Below, piece by piece: positions 63,701 through 64,000 of a stretch of DNA of 64,000 nucleotides (positions within the stretch are counted from its first letter, which is position 1; every line of letters begins with the position of its first letter). A program made the translations under genes and the position numbers. Under the pieces are notes generated by a model that had not been told where the DNA came from, did not search any database, and saw nothing but the letters and a program-made list of their open reading frames with translations. Source of the stretch: Chitinophaga niabensis (lineage in GTDB: Bacteria; Bacteroidota; Bacteroidia; Chitinophagales; Chitinophagaceae). The DNA is taken from the NCBI RefSeq assembly GCF_039545795.1, contig NZ_CP154260.1, positions 5,461,001 through 5,525,000 on the forward strand, given 5' to 3'.

Positions 63701-64000
63701 CTGGTTATTTTGCCAGGAATGCGGGCCGGGCGCGTAAAATAAAACGTAGTCGCTACCGTTTAATAAACCGTCACCCCCATCTATTACGGCAAGCGCATTC
63801 TGGAGGAGATCGTCAGGCCGGGGTTGGGCATTATCTTCCGGAAGCATCCGGCCACCGTTGCCAAATAACCGGATCTGGGAGGAAGCGAGATTAGTGGTGG
63901 AAATGCCCATGGTATTGAGCAGCGGGATGTCTATTTTATAAACGCCGGGTTCTTTTACCGCTAATTTATACCAGTTGCCATCTGCCAGAACGGAGCGGGA
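60758..64000 (-). CDS. porU: Type IX secretion sortase PorU (C25 gingipain-like), 5' end beyond window
   Basis: The frame is open from the window end to 60758, giving 1080 visible residues. It is PorU by its C25 catalytic domain, with LLIITAGSLRSEAVRLAAYHQ, LLLFGRASFDYKN, the active His in WNYTGHGS and the active Cys in VTATCDFASFDNPN. A beta-rich part follows and a C-terminal sorting-type domain (NYPNPFRQQTRFVFSH ... GIYFYQIAVKN). PorU cleaves the sorting signal of type IX cargo and attaches it to lipopolysaccharide. The ATG at 63910 is internal, because the thirty codons before it (WYKLAVKEPGVYKIDIPLL) match the protein. Confidence 0.95.
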   Translation of the reverse strand, partial: SRSVLADGNWYKLAVKEPGVYKIDIPLLNTMGISTTNLASSQIRLFGNGGRMLPEDNAQPRPDDLLQNALAVIDGGDGLLNGSDYVLFYAPGPHSWQNNQHVQNLYADSACYFLNIAPGGLRMTTDNASPVPNMQINSFDFRAFYEKDLVNLLSSGKNWLGEEFNNVTPERNFTIPLPASGLTDINVHFRGAARTTSGSRFEISMNSAQLGSLSVTPVSGNIFDTYATIADGTFNANGPANFNIKYVGNAGAKGWLDYIEIFGRTALSLPTEGLLHFRDSRSLGRIGEFLISQANAQTQVWDITDPIKPISIATTLNGSTLRFTRDAATLKEYIAFSTTAKPVYVGPVPNQNLHGGGPTEMLIITAGSLRSEAVRLAAYHQARVVNVEEIYNEFSSGIADPTAIRDFVKMQYDRHGIKYLLLFGRASFDYKNRMANNTNIVPTWQSLASFHGINSYMSDDYFGFLDNTDDIAGNPLLDVAIGRLPVKNITEAANVVDKILGYHSPKGFGAWRNEMTFVADDEDDNLHLEDAEKVSNIIAQEQPQYNISKIYLDAFPQVADAGGSRYPAANEAVNNKMFNGTLVWNYTGHGSFSRLAEEAILEESSPNNWNNANRLPLMVTATCDFASFDNPNFNSLGEQLLNRKEGGAIALMTTTRAVFAFSNLVMNSNYFRLAFQPGAGNKMPTLGEGAMLAKNETYANFGDIINNRKFQLLGDPALSLAFPKWKVYTDSINAQPVSSTDTLKALGRYTIKGSVRDAAGLIRTGYNGSIVITVFDKPAGRSTRGNDPTSRAVVYEQRDRILYKGTQQVSNGRFSFTFVVPKDIAQTGGDGKISYYTSNETEDGSGFYSGIAVNGTATEIPPDNKGPVIKAWMDSEAFRDGGITSENPLLLLHLQDENGINATGNGIGHDIIAILDDSTRYYVMNDFYEAIPGDFREGKVRFPLAGLSPGKHTLTIRAWDTYNNSSTINIHFTVVPKATLAVENVSNYPNPFRQQTRFVFSHNQQEADLDVVIRIFAATGQIVRTIRSTINGQTARYDGVPWNGTTDSGVKVTPGIYFYQIAVKNRSGNEKVFGGKLILL

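Noticed and set aside
63910..63912. The ATG at 63910 as the start of porU
   Set aside because: The thirty in-frame codons before it encode PorU-like residues, so the gene runs past the window end.

Overview
The window looks like a chromosomal segment from a member of the Bacteroidota, most likely a Chitinophaga-like Chitinophagaceae bacterium. The evidence is a SusC/SusD pair, type IX secretion genes (PorU, PorV and a PorP/SprF-family protein), BshA of bacillithiol synthesis, many short lipoprotein signal peptides, and promoter-like TAnnTTTG -7 elements upstream of many starts. No rRNA, tRNA, CRISPR array or intact transposase was seen.

Layout. Positions 1-10750 are a polysaccharide-utilisation locus on the minus strand: SusC, SusD, a large unclassified glycosidase-like protein, a GH39-like glycoside hydrolase and an amidohydrolase cut by the window edge. 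A divergent AraC-type regulator lies upstream. Positions 10978-14467 hold two tandem paralogous lipoproteins, a probable decayed lipoprotein gene, a P-loop kinase plus ANT(6)-like nucleotidyltransferase pair, and an unlisted 57-residue lipoprotein. An M28 peptidase follows (14606-16411).

Positions 16436-25778 are an accessory cassette with two giant YD/RHS proteins. The downstream one ends in a JAB/JAMM-like domain and is followed 6 nt later by a small secreted protein, a plausible immunity partner. The cassette also holds a DUF3592-like membrane protein and a broken XRE regulator. It lies between uvrA and a second, divergent copy of the uvrA 3' end, as if it had been inserted at the uvrA 3' terminus.

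Positions 25779-52604 are mostly housekeeping: uvrA, an ECF sigma factor, an EamA transporter, a thiolase, rlmN, two pseudouridine synthases (one with a 6 x 60 bp repeat), an S41 peptidase, a peroxiredoxin, a WYL regulator, ade, anmK, a vWA protein, upp, a PorP/SprF protein, a 3-methyladenine DNA glycosylase, an EI24 membrane protein, an RsmI-like methylase, a second M28 peptidase and bshA.

Positions 52749-54238 are an AbiEi/AbiEii-type toxin-antitoxin pair preceded by two matched 24-bp inverted repeats, and followed by a 120-bp inverted-repeat element. Positions 54364-64000 (minus strand) are a cell-envelope run: porU (cut by the window end), porV, ispF, dut, a TPR lipoprotein, a DUF4292 lipoprotein and an EnvC-like factor.

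All functional calls come from reading motifs by eye. No database search was run.
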